From the NCBI RefSeq assembly GCF_007828955.1, contig NZ_VIVR01000001.1, positions 3,658,001-3,722,000 of the forward strand: DNA of 64,000 bases. Direction: 5' to 3'. The notes under the pieces are model-generated. The model saw only the letters and a program-made list of their open reading frames with translations, searched no databases and was not told the DNA's origin. Both the position numbers and the translations under genes were made by a program. Positions 26,134 through 35,240 of the stretch are shown piece by piece; within the stretch, counting starts at the first letter, position 1, and the number at the start of each line of letters is the position of its first letter. This DNA is from Kitasatospora atroaurantiaca. Lineage in GTDB: Bacteria > Actinomycetota > Actinomycetes > Streptomycetales > Streptomycetaceae.

Positions 26134-27027
26134 TCAGTCCCGGAGGAGGTTGCTGCGCAGGCCGTCCAGGATGTCGTCGTCCAGGCCGAGGCCGTCCTGC
26201 CAGAACTTCTCGAAGGACGCCCACCCGGTGGCGACCTCCTCGAAGGCCGCCTCCAGGTAGCCGCGGTCCGCGCGGAAGATCGGGAGCAGCAGGGCGGGCT
26301 CCTTCATCAGGCCGCGGGTGCCGAAGCTGTCCACGACGCGCTCGATCAGGGCGGCGGAACGCTTGTTGGTGAGGAGGTAGTCCTCGAAGACGGTCTCGCG
26401 GTCGACACCGAGGGCGGTCAGCACCAGGGCGGCCACCCAGCCGGTGCGGTCCTTGCCCGCCGAGCAGTGGAAGAGCACCGGCGGGCCGTCCGGCGCGGCC
26501 AGCAGGCGCAGCACGGTGGCGAAGCGCTCGCGGGCCACGGGGTCGGTGACGAACCAGCGGTAGAGGCTCAGCATCATCCGCTCGGCCTTGCCGTCGCCGA
26601 GGAGGGCGCGCTGCTTGCCGGCATCCCGGTCGGCCAGGGCGTTGCGCAGGGCCACGTATATGTCGAAGTCGGCGGCGAAGACCGGCAGGTGGTGCAGGGT
26701 CAGGCCGTCCGGCGTCGCGGGCTCGACGGTGACGGGGCTGGCGGAGTACTCCGCCGCGGAGATCTCCGCCGTGGGCAGGCCGGGGATGCGGTCCGGACCG
26801 GCCTCCCGGACCTCGTCCAGGCTGCGCAGGTCGATGACCCGGCGCAGCCCGCTGCCGGCGAGCAGGGCGAGGTCGTCGTCGGTCAGGCGGTTGAGCGCGT
26901 CCGCGCGCAGGGCGACACCGTGCCGGACGGTGCGGCCCTCAGCGGTCCGGTAGCCACCGAGGTCGCGGGCGTTGACCGCACCCTGGAGGCCGAGGCTGCG
27001 AGCGGTCTCGGTGGGCTGCTGGGTCAC
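26134..27027 (-). CDS. Tyrosine-protein phosphatase
   Basis: 297 residues from GTG at 27027 with a GGAGGACACCCC leader; the much longer open frame upstream is not supported. It has the DSP/PTP signature HCSAGKDRTGW (Cys188, Arg193) and the N-terminal NARDLGGYRT motif common in bacterial lipid/tyrosine phosphatases of the MptpB-like group (Y_phosphatase3). It removes phosphate from tyrosine or phosphoinositides; the substrate is unknown. The stop codon abuts that of the sigma factor gene, so the two are convergent with no spacer. Confidence 0.92.
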   Translation of the reverse strand: MTQQPTETARSLGLQGAVNARDLGGYRTAEGRTVRHGVALRADALNRLTDDDLALLAGSGLRRVIDLRSLDEVREAGPDRIPGLPTAEISAAEYSASPVTVEPATPDGLTLHHLPVFAADFDIYVALRNALADRDAGKQRALLGDGKAERMMLSLYRWFVTDPVARERFATVLRLLAAPDGPPVLFHCSAGKDRTGWVAALVLTALGVDRETVFEDYLLTNKRSAALIERVVDSFGTRGLMKEPALLLPIFRADRGYLEAAFEEVATGWASFEKFWQDGLGLDDDILDGLRSNLLRD

Positions 27028-27295
27028 GGGGTGTCCTCCAGGGGCACGGATGTACGGCACGGGTGTACGAAATGCGCAGGACGCGATCAGTGTAGGGCGG
27101 CTCGCCGCCCGGAACGCGGGGCGGGTCGACGCCCGATCGGCCCGCAGGCGCGTACGGCCGGCGTGCTTCCCGGGAGGGATGTGAAGGTGTCGGGCTCGGG
27201 TCGGTGGACAGGCACCCAGGGGGCCTGAAGCCGGACGCCCGGCGGCGGAGCCGTCGAGGCCCCGGCCGCCAGGCGTACCGTGAGTTCCCGGCGGG

Positions 27296-27493
27296 TTACT
27301 TGACGGCGAGCCAGACCACCGCGGCCACCACGACGAGCGCGGCGACGGCGATGCCGACGACCAGGCCCGTCCGGTTGCCACCGGTGCTGCCGTAGGTGGA
27401 GACGGAGCCCGGGGCCTGGGGCGCGGGGCTCTCGTCGACGAACGCCCGGAACATCTGGGTGCTGCCGGCGGGGTCGTAGTCGTTGTCAGCCAT
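27296..27493 (-). CDS. Small C-terminal membrane-anchored protein
   Basis: 65 residues from ATG at 27493. The acidic N-terminus MADNDYDPAGSTQMFRAFVD and a Pro/Gly/Ser linker are followed by a single helix (GLVVGIAVAALVVVAAVVWLAVK) at the C-terminus. No known domain. Such small tail-anchored proteins are common in streptomycetes and of unknown function. It is divergent from the aldo/keto reductase with 163 bp between. Confidence 0.75.
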   Translation of the reverse strand: MADNDYDPAGSTQMFRAFVDESPAPQAPGSVSTYGSTGGNRTGLVVGIAVAALVVVAAVVWLAVK

Positions 27494-27656
27494 GGCAGGG
27501 ACTCTAGCCAACCCGACCGCTCGGAGGACACCCCGGACCCCCCGCCGGAGTGACCCCTCCACACGCTGCTCACATCGTGCAACGGGCGTGCGACAAGCTC
27601 ATGAAACCTCCCGCGACCCGGAATGGCGACGCGGAGCGATCCGGTTGACTGCGGTC

Positions 27657-28625
27657 ATGACCGACATTCGCAGTGACGCTCCCCACAAGGTGACCCTCGG
27701 CAGCTCGGACCTCGCCGTCTCGCCCCTCTCCCTCGGCGGCAATGTCTTCGGCTGGACGGCGGACGAGGCGCAGTCCTTCGCCGTGCTCGACGCCTACGCG
27801 GCCGGCGGGGGCAACTTCATCGACACCGCCGACATGTACTCGGCCTGGGCCCCGGGCAACACCGGCGGCGAGTCGGAGACCATCGTCGGCAACTGGCTGC
27901 GCAGCCGGGGCAACCGCGACGAGATCGTCGTCGCCACCAAGATCGGTATGCACCCCGAGGCGAGCGGGCTGAAGGCGGCGAACATCAGGTCCGCCACCGA
28001 GGCGTCCCTGCGCCGGCTCGGCATCGAGCGGATCGACCTGCTCTACACCCACCGGGACGACCTCGAGACCCCGGTCGAGGAGTTCATCACCGCGCTCGAC
28101 GAGCTGGTCAGGGAGGGCAAGGTCCGCGCGATCGCCGCCTCCAACATCAGCGCCGAGCGGCTCGCTGAGTCACTCACCTTCTCGGCCGGGGAGGGCCTCG
28201 CGGCGTACGTGGCCGTCCAGCCGCACTACAACCTGGTCTCGCGGTCGACGTACGAGGGCCCGCTGGCCGAGGTCGTCGCGGAGCACGGGCTCTCCTCGGT
28301 GCCGTACTTCGCGCTCGCCTCGGGCTTCCTCACCGGCAAGTACCGGCCGGAGGGTGCGGCGGTGGACAGCGCCCGCGCCGAAGGTGCCGGCCGCTACCTG
28401 CAGGACCCGCGGGGCCCGAAGGTGCTCGCGGCGCTGGACAAGGTCGCCGAGACGCACGGGGTCGAAATCGCCACCGTGGCACTGGCCTGGCTCGCCGCCC
28501 AGCCCACGATCGCCGCGCCGATCGCCAGCGCCCGGACGGTCGAGCAGCTGCCCCCGCTGCTCGCGGCGGCGTGGCTGCGGCTGTCGGCGGAGGACCTGAA
28601 GCTGCTGGACGAGGCCTCGGCCTGA
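27657..28625 (+). CDS. Aldo/keto reductase
   Basis: 322 residues from ATG at 27657. The tetrad is readable: Asp in NFIDTADMYSAW, the Tyr following it, Lys in VVATKIGM and His in LLYTHRDD. Later segments SNISAERLAE, VQPHYNLVSR and FALASGFLTGKYR are usual for the AKR family, which reduces aldehydes and ketones with NADPH. The substrate is not predictable. It ends in a strong dispersed stem-loop shared with the convergent SPFH gene. Confidence 0.92.
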   Translation: MTDIRSDAPHKVTLGSSDLAVSPLSLGGNVFGWTADEAQSFAVLDAYAAGGGNFIDTADMYSAWAPGNTGGESETIVGNWLRSRGNRDEIVVATKIGMHPEASGLKAANIRSATEASLRRLGIERIDLLYTHRDDLETPVEEFITALDELVREGKVRAIAASNISAERLAESLTFSAGEGLAAYVAVQPHYNLVSRSTYEGPLAEVVAEHGLSSVPYFALASGFLTGKYRPEGAAVDSARAEGAGRYLQDPRGPKVLAALDKVAETHGVEIATVALAWLAAQPTIAAPIASARTVEQLPPLLAAAWLRLSAEDLKLLDEASA

Positions 28626-28638
28626 GATTGAGTCTCCC

Positions 28639-28713
28639 AGGGGCGCGGGGAACTGCGCGAGGCGGGAGGGCACAGGCCGTTGCCTTCCGCCTCGCGCAGT
28701 TCCCCGCGCCCCT
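28639..28713. repeat. Dispersed streptomycete stem-loop repeat, copy 2
   Basis: Nearly perfect arms of 27 bases starting AGGGGCGCGGGGAACTGCGC and ending in the complement. It lies between convergent AKR and SPFH genes and can serve both as terminator. Confidence 0.9.
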
Positions 28714-28734
28714 GTGGTTGGCCCGCTGCCTCAT

Positions 28735-29937
28735 CTACTGGCGGACGCCCTTGTTGACGCGCCCGGCGGGGGCGACGAAGGCGATCAGCAGCTGTTCCAT
28801 CAGCGAGCGGCGGGCGGCTTCGTCCAGCTCGTGGGCGGTGACCCGTTCCAGCCGCCGTACGGCGAGGGCGGCCGCCTCGACCGCGTCGTCGACCAGGATG
28901 GTGCGCAGGCCCGCGTCCAGGTCGGCGACCCGGCGGCGGCGCATGCTGTCGGCGACCTCCGGCGCGTAGTCGACGGTCAGCGGCTGGGCGGAGTAGACCT
29001 CCAGTCCGGCCGGGGCGACCTCGGCGGCCAGCGCCCTGGTGAGCTCGTCGGCGAACCACTGGCCGTCCCGGAGGGTGGGGCCGGGGGCGTCGTGGCTGTC
29101 GCAGGGCAGCGCGCCGGCGGTGCGGGTGAGCACCGCGTGGACCTGCTCGCGCAGGTAGGTCTCGTGATCGGCGACGGAGAGCAGGGCCCGGGCGGTGTCC
29201 TTGACCCGCCAGACGATCAGCAGCCGGACCACGATCGGCGTGCCCGTACGGTCCGTGACGTGGACCGGGTCGCTGCGCCAGTGGCGCAGCCGGACGTCGA
29301 CCCTGCGCCGGCGCAGCAGCGGGTTGACCCAGGCCAGGCCGTTTCGGCGCACGGTGCCCCGGTAGCGGCCCCACCGGGTGAGCACCCGGGTCTCGCCGCC
29401 CGCGTTGACCAGCAGCCCGGCCATGGTGAGGACGGCCAGCAGTCCGGCCGCGCAGGCGATGGCGATCGCCTCGGCGGTGACATCGGGTTCGCCCCTCGTC
29501 CTGGCGGCGCCGGTGCGGATGTCGGGGAGAGCCGCGATACGCGGGATCACCCCGGTCCGGGCGAGGACCAGGACCAGGGCCGCGACCGCGGTGAGCAGCG
29601 TGAGCAGCGCGACCCAGCCGGGGATGCTGCGGGCGCGGTGCTCGCGGAGGCCGGGGTCGGTGCGCGGCGGGCGACGGGCGGCGGACTGGGTCGCCAGGGG
29701 CTGGGTCACCTCGGGCTGGGCCTCGGGTGGTCGGCCCACGGGTGGCTCGGCCGCGAGGGGCTCGGCGACGAGGGCCTCGAGCTCGTCCTCGGCGGGCATG
29801 GCCGACGCCCTGACCAGCGGCCTGGTGACGGCGTCGGCCACCACCCGGCTGAGCTGGGTGGCGCCGACCGGCGGCCGCTCGGGCAGCGCCGGAGGCCAGG
29901 AGTTGGGTCGCGGAGAAGAATCGCGGGTGACGTCCAT
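28735..29937 (-). CDS. SPFH (band 7/stomatin-like) domain membrane protein
   Basis: 400 residues from ATG at 29937 with GAGGA upstream. A long Pro/Glu-rich cytoplasmic leader precedes two hydrophobic helices (GWVALLTLLTAVAALVLVLA and a second around AIACAAGLLAVLTMAGLLV). The SPFH domain follows: GRYRGTVRRNGLAWVNPLLRRRRVDVRLRHW, then VVRLLIVWRVKDTARAL and the helical oligomerisation part. SPFH proteins form membrane microdomain scaffolds. It lacks a neighbouring NfeD-type partner. Nearby on the same strand is the large anchored surface protein, 51 bp upstream. Confidence 0.88.
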   Translation of the reverse strand: MDVTRDSSPRPNSWPPALPERPPVGATQLSRVVADAVTRPLVRASAMPAEDELEALVAEPLAAEPPVGRPPEAQPEVTQPLATQSAARRPPRTDPGLREHRARSIPGWVALLTLLTAVAALVLVLARTGVIPRIAALPDIRTGAARTRGEPDVTAEAIAIACAAGLLAVLTMAGLLVNAGGETRVLTRWGRYRGTVRRNGLAWVNPLLRRRRVDVRLRHWRSDPVHVTDRTGTPIVVRLLIVWRVKDTARALLSVADHETYLREQVHAVLTRTAGALPCDSHDAPGPTLRDGQWFADELTRALAAEVAPAGLEVYSAQPLTVDYAPEVADSMRRRRVADLDAGLRTILVDDAVEAAALAVRRLERVTAHELDEAARRSLMEQLLIAFVAPAGRVNKGVRQ

Positions 29938-29988
29938 GCACGGATCCTCGGGGTCGGTGTGTCGCACAACTGGGTGAAGGGCGTGCCG

Positions 29989-32841
29989 TCAGCGCCTGCG
30001 CCCTCCCGGCCCACGGCTGAAGATCCGGCGGGTCAGCAGACCGACGGCTGCGAGCAGGAGGAGGAAGCCGCAGGCGCCGACGCGCCAGGCGTCCGTGGCC
30101 GAGCGGTGCGCGGCGGCTGCTGCTGCCTCATCGGTGTCCGCGGGAGGGAGGGCAAGCGTCCGGTGCTCCAGCTCCTCTACTGCGGCGGGGGTCTCCGAGG
30201 TCGGGACGGACTTCGCGGAGGCCTTGCTCGGGGAGGGGGTCGGCGACGCACTTGCGCTCGTACTCGGCTTGGGGGAGGTGCTGGTCGACGGTGCCGGGCT
30301 CGGGGCGACCGTCGGCACGAGGATCGGGAGGATCACCGGGGTCTCGGGCGTCCGAGAGGGCCTTGCGGACGGGGTGACCACCGGCGACGCCGACGGGGAC
30401 GGGGATGGCGAGGCGGACGGGGAGCCTGACGGGGTGGCGCTCACCGAGGCGCTCGGAGTCGGAGCGGGACTCGCACTCGCACTCGCCGCGGCGCTCGGAC
30501 CGGCACTCGGACCGGCACTCGGACCGGCACTCGGACCGGCCGAAGTCGGGCCCGCCGGGCTCGCCGGGCTCGCCGTGGGCTTGACCCGTACGGTGACCCC
30601 CTCCCCCGCCGTCCCGTTGCCCGCCCGGTCGGTGACCGTGACGACCACCGAGTGCTCGCCCTCCGCGAGATCGCGGGCAGCCGTGCAGGCCCAGGTGCCG
30701 TCGGCCGCCACCGCGGCCGTGCAGACCACGACCCCCGCCCCCGCCCCGCTGCGGGCGGTCACGGTGACGGTCGCGCCCGGTTCGGCCCGCCCGGTCAGCC
30801 GGGGCCTCGCGGTCGTCACCGTCTCGCCCGCCGCGGGCGAGCCGAGCACCGGCTTGTCGGGCGCCACGGTGTCCACCACCAGGGGCACGGGCTTGCCCGC
30901 CGTCCGGTTCCCGGCGCCGTCCACGGCGGCGGCGGTGAGCTGGTGCCGCCCGTCGGCGAGGTTCTCCACCGGGAGGCAGGACCAGGTCCGGTCCTCCGCG
31001 ACCGCCGTACTGCACAACTCCCCGGCCGCCCGGCTCCCGGCGGGCACGTCGGTGACCGAGACGGTGCTGCCCGGGTCCGCCGTGCCGGTGAGCAGCAGGC
31101 CGGGGTCGTTGGTGTACTCGGGCAGGGTCAGCACGGGGGCGGCCGGCGGTTCGGTCTTGACGGTGATCCGGACGGCGTCGCCCTTCAGCACCACGCCGCC
31201 CTTGGTCGTCTCGACCGGGACGAGGCTGTGCGCGCCCGGGCCGAGCGGGGCGTCCGGACGGCAGGACCAGCTGCCGTCGGTGCCGGCGGTGGCCCGGCAG
31301 AGGGTGGTGTCGCCCTCGACGATCGCGACGGCCGCCCCCTGGACGGCGCCGTCACCCCGGATCTCCGGCCGGGCGGCGGCGACCACGGCTCCGGCCACCG
31401 GGCCGGTGATCTCGGGCTTGGAGGCGCCGACCGAGAGCTTGATGCGCTGGTCGAGCACCTCTCCCGAGTCGGCGAAGCCGCCCGCGCCGACGAGCTGCGA
31501 GGCGTCCCGGGCGATCCGCAGCCGGGCCCAGGTCTCCCCGGCGGAGGCGTTGCCGGGGACGGTCCACTCCAGCCTTGCCGTGGTGGCGCCGGCCGGGACC
31601 TCGGTCTGCACCCGCTCGGTGGCGTCGAAGCGCCCGTTGCGGTCGAAGTCGATCCATCCGGCCAGCGTGGCCGGCCCGCTGCCGGGGCTCACCGGCACGA
31701 TGAGGTCGAAGTACCGCCCGATCGCCGCCTCTGCCGGGAACGTCACGGTGGGGTCGGCGCCCTGGTACTCGCCCCGGCTCGGCTGGAGCCCGGGCGGTAC
31801 CGGGTTGGCCCAGGGGCTCCTGCGGCGGGCGGCGCCGTGGTCCAGCTCGACCACGGGCACGTCCTCGACCGGCTCCCGTACGCCGGGCACGGCCGCCGGC
31901 ACCAGCGGGTGGGCCACCTGAGCCGTCGTCACCTTCCGTGCGATGCCGGTGACGCCGTCCTGCCCCAGGAAGAGGTCCGAGACCAGGTGCGAGACGTTCC
32001 CGTACCCCTGCGGTGCGGTGCCGAGGCCCTCGTCCAGGGTGACGGTGTACGCCTGGCGCAGCGGCGCCGGGGCGGTGGTGCTGCCCGCGCGGGCGGTGCT
32101 GCGCTGCTCGACCCGGAGGGTGGCGGTGGTGATGGTGCCGGAGAGTTCGAGCGTGCCCAGCCCGTCGGAGGACCCGTCGTTCTCGCCCTCGCCGACCGGG
32201 CCGAGGGCGTTGCCGGCGACCGTCCAGCCGGTCCAGTCCGTACGGCCGACCAGCGTCGGGGCGCTCGGCGAGCCGCCGGTGACGGTCAGTCGGCTCACGG
32301 TGCCCGTGGTGCCGCCCTTTCCGGTGGCGAGCGAGGCGAGGCCGCTGATGTGCAGCCGGGGATTCCGGACGGCCCGGGAGAAGGAGATCTGCAGGGTGCC
32401 CGCGGTACGCCAGGAACCGTCCGCGCGAGGGCGGTCCTCGGCGACCTTGAAGGTCTCGGCGGGGTCGCCGGCGTGAACTCCGTCCGCATAGACGGTTCCG
32501 CCGCCGGTCGGGGCAGCGAGCTTTCCGGGAGCGGCGGCGGCGGTGATCCCGGGGAGGGGGGCGAAATCGAGTTGGACGGCCAGTCCGGACGGCAGCACGG
32601 CGCGGCGCTCTCCCGTCCAGGTGTCGGGAGTCTGCTGTGCATCGGCGGCGATCGGGGCGACGGTCGAATTCCAGCCAAGCAGCAGGCCGGTGGCCAATAC
32701 GGCGGCCAGCGTCCGGCCGACTCCCCTCCGTGTACCGACTCCTGCGCACGTGGCGGCTGCTCTTCGTGCGAGGACTCTCCGCCCGTACCGGCCCGAGCGG
32801 GTGGCGGACACCATGACGGTATGGGGAAACTGTCGGCTCAT
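29989..32841 (-). CDS. Large secreted, C-terminally anchored Ig-like repeat protein
   Basis: 950 residues, ATG at 32841 with AAGGAGAG. The N-terminus is long, basic and ends in a hydrophobic stretch (TLAAVLATGLLLGW), a signal peptide cut probably near ADAQQ. Residues 70-340 look like a CshA-type/adhesin N-terminal domain, then a GEVED-like segment (GWIDFDRNGRFD). Three bacterial Ig-like repeats follow, each with one cysteine pair (TLCRATAGTDGSWSC; ELCSTAVAEDRTWSC; VVCTAAVAADGTWAC). A Ser/Ala/Pro stalk of about 150 residues includes an AGPS run. The C-terminus is a membrane helix plus RRIFSRGPGGRRR. Probably a cell-surface adhesin or scaffold. A canonical LPxTG is absent. Confidence 0.82.
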   Translation of the reverse strand: MSRQFPHTVMVSATRSGRYGRRVLARRAAATCAGVGTRRGVGRTLAAVLATGLLLGWNSTVAPIAADAQQTPDTWTGERRAVLPSGLAVQLDFAPLPGITAAAAPGKLAAPTGGGTVYADGVHAGDPAETFKVAEDRPRADGSWRTAGTLQISFSRAVRNPRLHISGLASLATGKGGTTGTVSRLTVTGGSPSAPTLVGRTDWTGWTVAGNALGPVGEGENDGSSDGLGTLELSGTITTATLRVEQRSTARAGSTTAPAPLRQAYTVTLDEGLGTAPQGYGNVSHLVSDLFLGQDGVTGIARKVTTAQVAHPLVPAAVPGVREPVEDVPVVELDHGAARRRSPWANPVPPGLQPSRGEYQGADPTVTFPAEAAIGRYFDLIVPVSPGSGPATLAGWIDFDRNGRFDATERVQTEVPAGATTARLEWTVPGNASAGETWARLRIARDASQLVGAGGFADSGEVLDQRIKLSVGASKPEITGPVAGAVVAAARPEIRGDGAVQGAAVAIVEGDTTLCRATAGTDGSWSCRPDAPLGPGAHSLVPVETTKGGVVLKGDAVRITVKTEPPAAPVLTLPEYTNDPGLLLTGTADPGSTVSVTDVPAGSRAAGELCSTAVAEDRTWSCLPVENLADGRHQLTAAAVDGAGNRTAGKPVPLVVDTVAPDKPVLGSPAAGETVTTARPRLTGRAEPGATVTVTARSGAGAGVVVCTAAVAADGTWACTAARDLAEGEHSVVVTVTDRAGNGTAGEGVTVRVKPTASPASPAGPTSAGPSAGPSAGPSAGPSAAASASASPAPTPSASVSATPSGSPSASPSPSPSASPVVTPSARPSRTPETPVILPILVPTVAPSPAPSTSTSPKPSTSASASPTPSPSKASAKSVPTSETPAAVEELEHRTLALPPADTDEAAAAAAHRSATDAWRVGACGFLLLLAAVGLLTRRIFSRGPGGRRR

Positions 32842-33135
32842 CCGGCTCTCCTTCGGTGTCGGCCGCCAACGGGCGGTGTCGGCAGGCGTTCTGACGCGGC
32901 CATAACATCGGACAAAAGGGAATCACGATCTGGAGTCCGTCATACCGCGACACCGACATCGATGCCCGGGTAACACCCGAATGGCGGCCACCCTCACGGC
33001 AGCGTAGGAAGTGCCGGCGATCGATGCATTTCAGCCATCGGGAGAAGTGGTCAACCGATCGTTACTGTCGTGCGATTGACCATTCATCAGCGATCTCTGT
33101 TCGAATTGGGCGGGAGCTCAGTAGAGTCAGGGTCC

Positions 33136-33549
33136 GTGACGATTAATCCCGTTCTCATCAAGAGCAGTTTCGCCGCCCTGGAGCCGCACGGTCCCGAGGT
33201 GGCCGCGTACTTCTACCGGCACCTGTTCGAGCACAACCCGGGTGTCCGGAGCCTCTTCGCCGAGCACCTCGGTGAGCAGCAGGACCGGCTCTGGTCCGCC
33301 CTCGGCGCACTCGTCACCCACCTCGAGGACACCGAGACCGTGGTCGGCCTCCTGCAGGAGCTCGGCCGCCGGCACGCCGGGTACGGCGCCCTCCCCGCGC
33401 ACTTCCCCGCCGTCGGCGCCAGCCTGCTGGCCGCGCTGCGGCACTTCGCCGGCGAGGAGTGGACCCCGGAGACCGAGGCCTCCTGGACCGCCGTGTACGG
33501 AGTGGTCGCCGAGACCATGGGCCAGGCGCTGGCCGAGACCTCCGGCTGA
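33136..33549 (+). CDS. Single-domain globin
   Basis: 137 residues from GTG at 33136. A globin fold of the flavohemoglobin type: B10 Tyr region VAAYFYRHLFEHNPGVR, E7 Gln in GEQQDRLW, and proximal F8 His in RRHAGYG followed by FPAVGASLLAALRHFAG. It lacks any reductase domain. It lies 10 bp upstream of a full flavohemoprotein gene whose globin half is clearly similar, so the pair arose by duplication. Role likely in NO or O2 handling, perhaps using the neighbour's reductase. Confidence 0.9.
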   Translation: MTINPVLIKSSFAALEPHGPEVAAYFYRHLFEHNPGVRSLFAEHLGEQQDRLWSALGALVTHLEDTETVVGLLQELGRRHAGYGALPAHFPAVGASLLAALRHFAGEEWTPETEASWTAVYGVVAETMGQALAETSG

Positions 33550-33559
33550 GGACGCCGCG

Positions 33560-34759
33560 GTGCCCTTCGACCCAGCGGTCGTCCGCGCCAGCTTCGCCGT
33601 CGTCGAGCGCCGCGCCGACCACCTGGCCAAGTACTTCTACGCCCACCTGTTCGCCCACAATCCGGGTGTCCGCGCGCATTTCCCGGCCGAGATGTCCGAG
33701 CAGCGCGACCGGCTCTTCGCCGCGCTGACCCAGCTCGTCCTCCGGCTGGAGAGCCCCGAGCAGCTCACCGGCTACCTCCGGGCGCTCGGGCGGGACCACC
33801 GCAAGTTCCAGGCCGCCCCCGAGCACTACCCGGCCGTCGGGGCGAGCCTGATCGCCGCCGTACGGCACTTCTCCGGCCACTACTGGACACCGGAGATCGA
33901 GAAGGCCTGGACCGAGGCGTACACGGTGATCTCGCAGGCCATGACCGACGCCGCAGCCGCCGTCCCCGCGGACGCGCCGGCCTGGTGGGAGGCCGAGGTG
34001 ACGGTCCGCCACCGGGCCGCGTCCGACGTCGTGGTGCTCACCCTGGCGCCCGACCGCCGCTACCCCTTCACCGCCGGACAGTACCTCTCGCTCTGCTCGC
34101 CCCGGCAGCCGCAGGTCTGGCGGCCGTACTCGATCGCGAACGCCCCGCGCCCGGACGGCACCCTGGAGCTGCACGTCCGGCGGGTGCCGGGCGGGCTGCT
34201 GAGCACCGCCCTGGTCAACGACGTCATGCCGGGCGAGCGGCTGCGGATCGGGCCGCCGCTCGGCGACGCCGTCCTGGCGGCCGGCTCGGTACGGCCCCTG
34301 CTCGCGGTGGCCGGCGGTACCGGCTGGGCGCAGATCAAGGCGCTGGTCGAGCAGCTGGCCCGGGACGGCGGCCGGCCCGCCACCGTCTTCCTCGCCGCCC
34401 GGGACGACACCGACCACTACGACCTGCCCGCCGTACGGGAGCTGGTCGCCCGGCACGCCTGGCTGGGGGTGCTGCTCGCCGCGCCCGCCGTGGGCGGCCA
34501 CCGGGAGGAGGCGGTACAGCTGCTCCGGGACGGTCTGCACGGGCGCGACAGCTGGGCGGGCCACGACGTCCACCTCAGCGGGCCGCCCGACCTCGCCCCC
34601 GCGATCGCCGAGCTGCTGCTCGGCCTCCACGCCGAACCGGAGCTGATCCGCCACGACCCCGTGCCGGTGACCTTCAACCGCGCCCGGCCGCTGACCTCGT
34701 CCGAGTGGTTCCTCGACCAGCGGGACGTGGCCTGGATCAACCGCACCGAGCTGGGGTGA
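33560..34759 (+). CDS. Flavohemoprotein (nitric oxide dioxygenase-like)
   Basis: 399 residues from GTG at 33560. Residues 1-130 are a globin (KYFYAHLFAHNPGVRAHF; F8 region RDHRKFQAAPEHYPAVG). Residues 150-245 form a ferredoxin-reductase FAD domain with RPYSIANAP, and residues 250-399 an NAD(P)H domain with AVAGGTGWAQIKAL and VHLSGPP. The enzyme converts NO plus O2 to nitrate using NAD(P)H. It is coupled to a single-domain globin upstream and followed by a terminator and tRNA genes. A NsrR-like regulator is not in the immediate neighbourhood. Confidence 0.92.
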   Translation: MPFDPAVVRASFAVVERRADHLAKYFYAHLFAHNPGVRAHFPAEMSEQRDRLFAALTQLVLRLESPEQLTGYLRALGRDHRKFQAAPEHYPAVGASLIAAVRHFSGHYWTPEIEKAWTEAYTVISQAMTDAAAAVPADAPAWWEAEVTVRHRAASDVVVLTLAPDRRYPFTAGQYLSLCSPRQPQVWRPYSIANAPRPDGTLELHVRRVPGGLLSTALVNDVMPGERLRIGPPLGDAVLAAGSVRPLLAVAGGTGWAQIKALVEQLARDGGRPATVFLAARDDTDHYDLPAVRELVARHAWLGVLLAAPAVGGHREEAVQLLRDGLHGRDSWAGHDVHLSGPPDLAPAIAELLLGLHAEPELIRHDPVPVTFNRARPLTSSEWFLDQRDVAWINRTELG

Positions 34760-34776
34760 CCCCGGGGACGACGAAA

Positions 34777-34798
34777 GCCCCGGGCTGCTGCCCGGGGC
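34777..34798. terminator. Terminator between flavohemoprotein and tRNA genes
   Basis: GCCCCGGGC and GCCCGGGGC around TGCT, between convergent units. Confidence 0.85.
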
Positions 34799-34808
34799 CT
34801 TCGGTCTG

Positions 34809-34881
34809 TGCGCTCAGCAGGATTCGAACCTGCAACCTCTTGATCCGTAGTCAAGTGCTCTATCCGTTGAGCTATGAGCGC
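34809..34881 (-). tRNA. tRNA-Arg (anticodon ACG), copy 1
   Basis: Minus strand, acceptor GCGCTCA with TGAGCGC, discriminator A, CCA not encoded. Anticodon loop CTACGGA between CTTGA/TCAAG. ACG is the substrate for TadA inosine formation. Confidence 0.97.
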
Positions 34882-34945
34882 CCTTGGTACTGCGCGTAGC
34901 AAGCGACAAGACCCCGAGCGTGAGCCCGGAGCCTCGCGATTGCAG

Positions 34946-35018
34946 TGCGCTCAGCAGGATTCGAACCTGCAACCTCTTGATCCGTAGTCAAGTGCTCTAT
35001 CCGTTGAGCTATGAGCGC
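34946..35018 (-). tRNA. tRNA-Arg (anticodon ACG), copy 2
   Basis: Apparently identical 73-base copy of the tRNA at 34809, 64 bp upstream on the same strand. The pair is probably co-transcribed. Confidence 0.97.
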
Positions 35019-35110
35019 TCGCCCTGTGGGCCTGGGCCTGCGGGGCGGTGCGGGGACAACATTACATGACCTGCGACGTGGGACGAAATCGATTGACCCC
35101 GGACACGCAA

Positions 35111-35141
35111 GAGCCCCGTCGGCATGCTGCCGACGGGGCTC
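35111..35141. terminator. Terminator after tRNA-Ser(GCT)
   Basis: GAGCCCCGTCGGCA and its complement around TGC, nine bases beyond the tRNA on the minus strand. Confidence 0.9.
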
Positions 35142-35149
35142 CCGTGAGG

Positions 35150-35240
35150 CGGAGGCTGAGGGATTTGAACCCTCGATGGGCTTTAAGGCCCAAACCGCAT
35201 TAGCAGTGCGGCGCCATAGACCGGACTAGGCGAAGCCTCC
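35150..35240 (-). tRNA. tRNA-Ser (anticodon GCT)
   Basis: Acceptor GGAGGCT with AGCCTCC, discriminator G, CCA not encoded. Anticodon stem CCGCA/TGCGG with loop CTGCTAA, anticodon GCT reading AGC/AGU. Long variable arm present. Confidence 0.97.

Noticed and set aside
29989..32700. Sortase (LPxTG) anchoring of the 950-residue protein
   Set aside because: The nearest text, LPPADT, lacks the Gly and is too far from the membrane helix; a membrane-plus-basic tail is all that can be supported.
30652..32973. Long plus-strand open frame of about 770 codons
   Set aside because: Complementary to the surface-protein gene, no ribosome site, and amino-acid composition typical of antisense frames in high-GC DNA.
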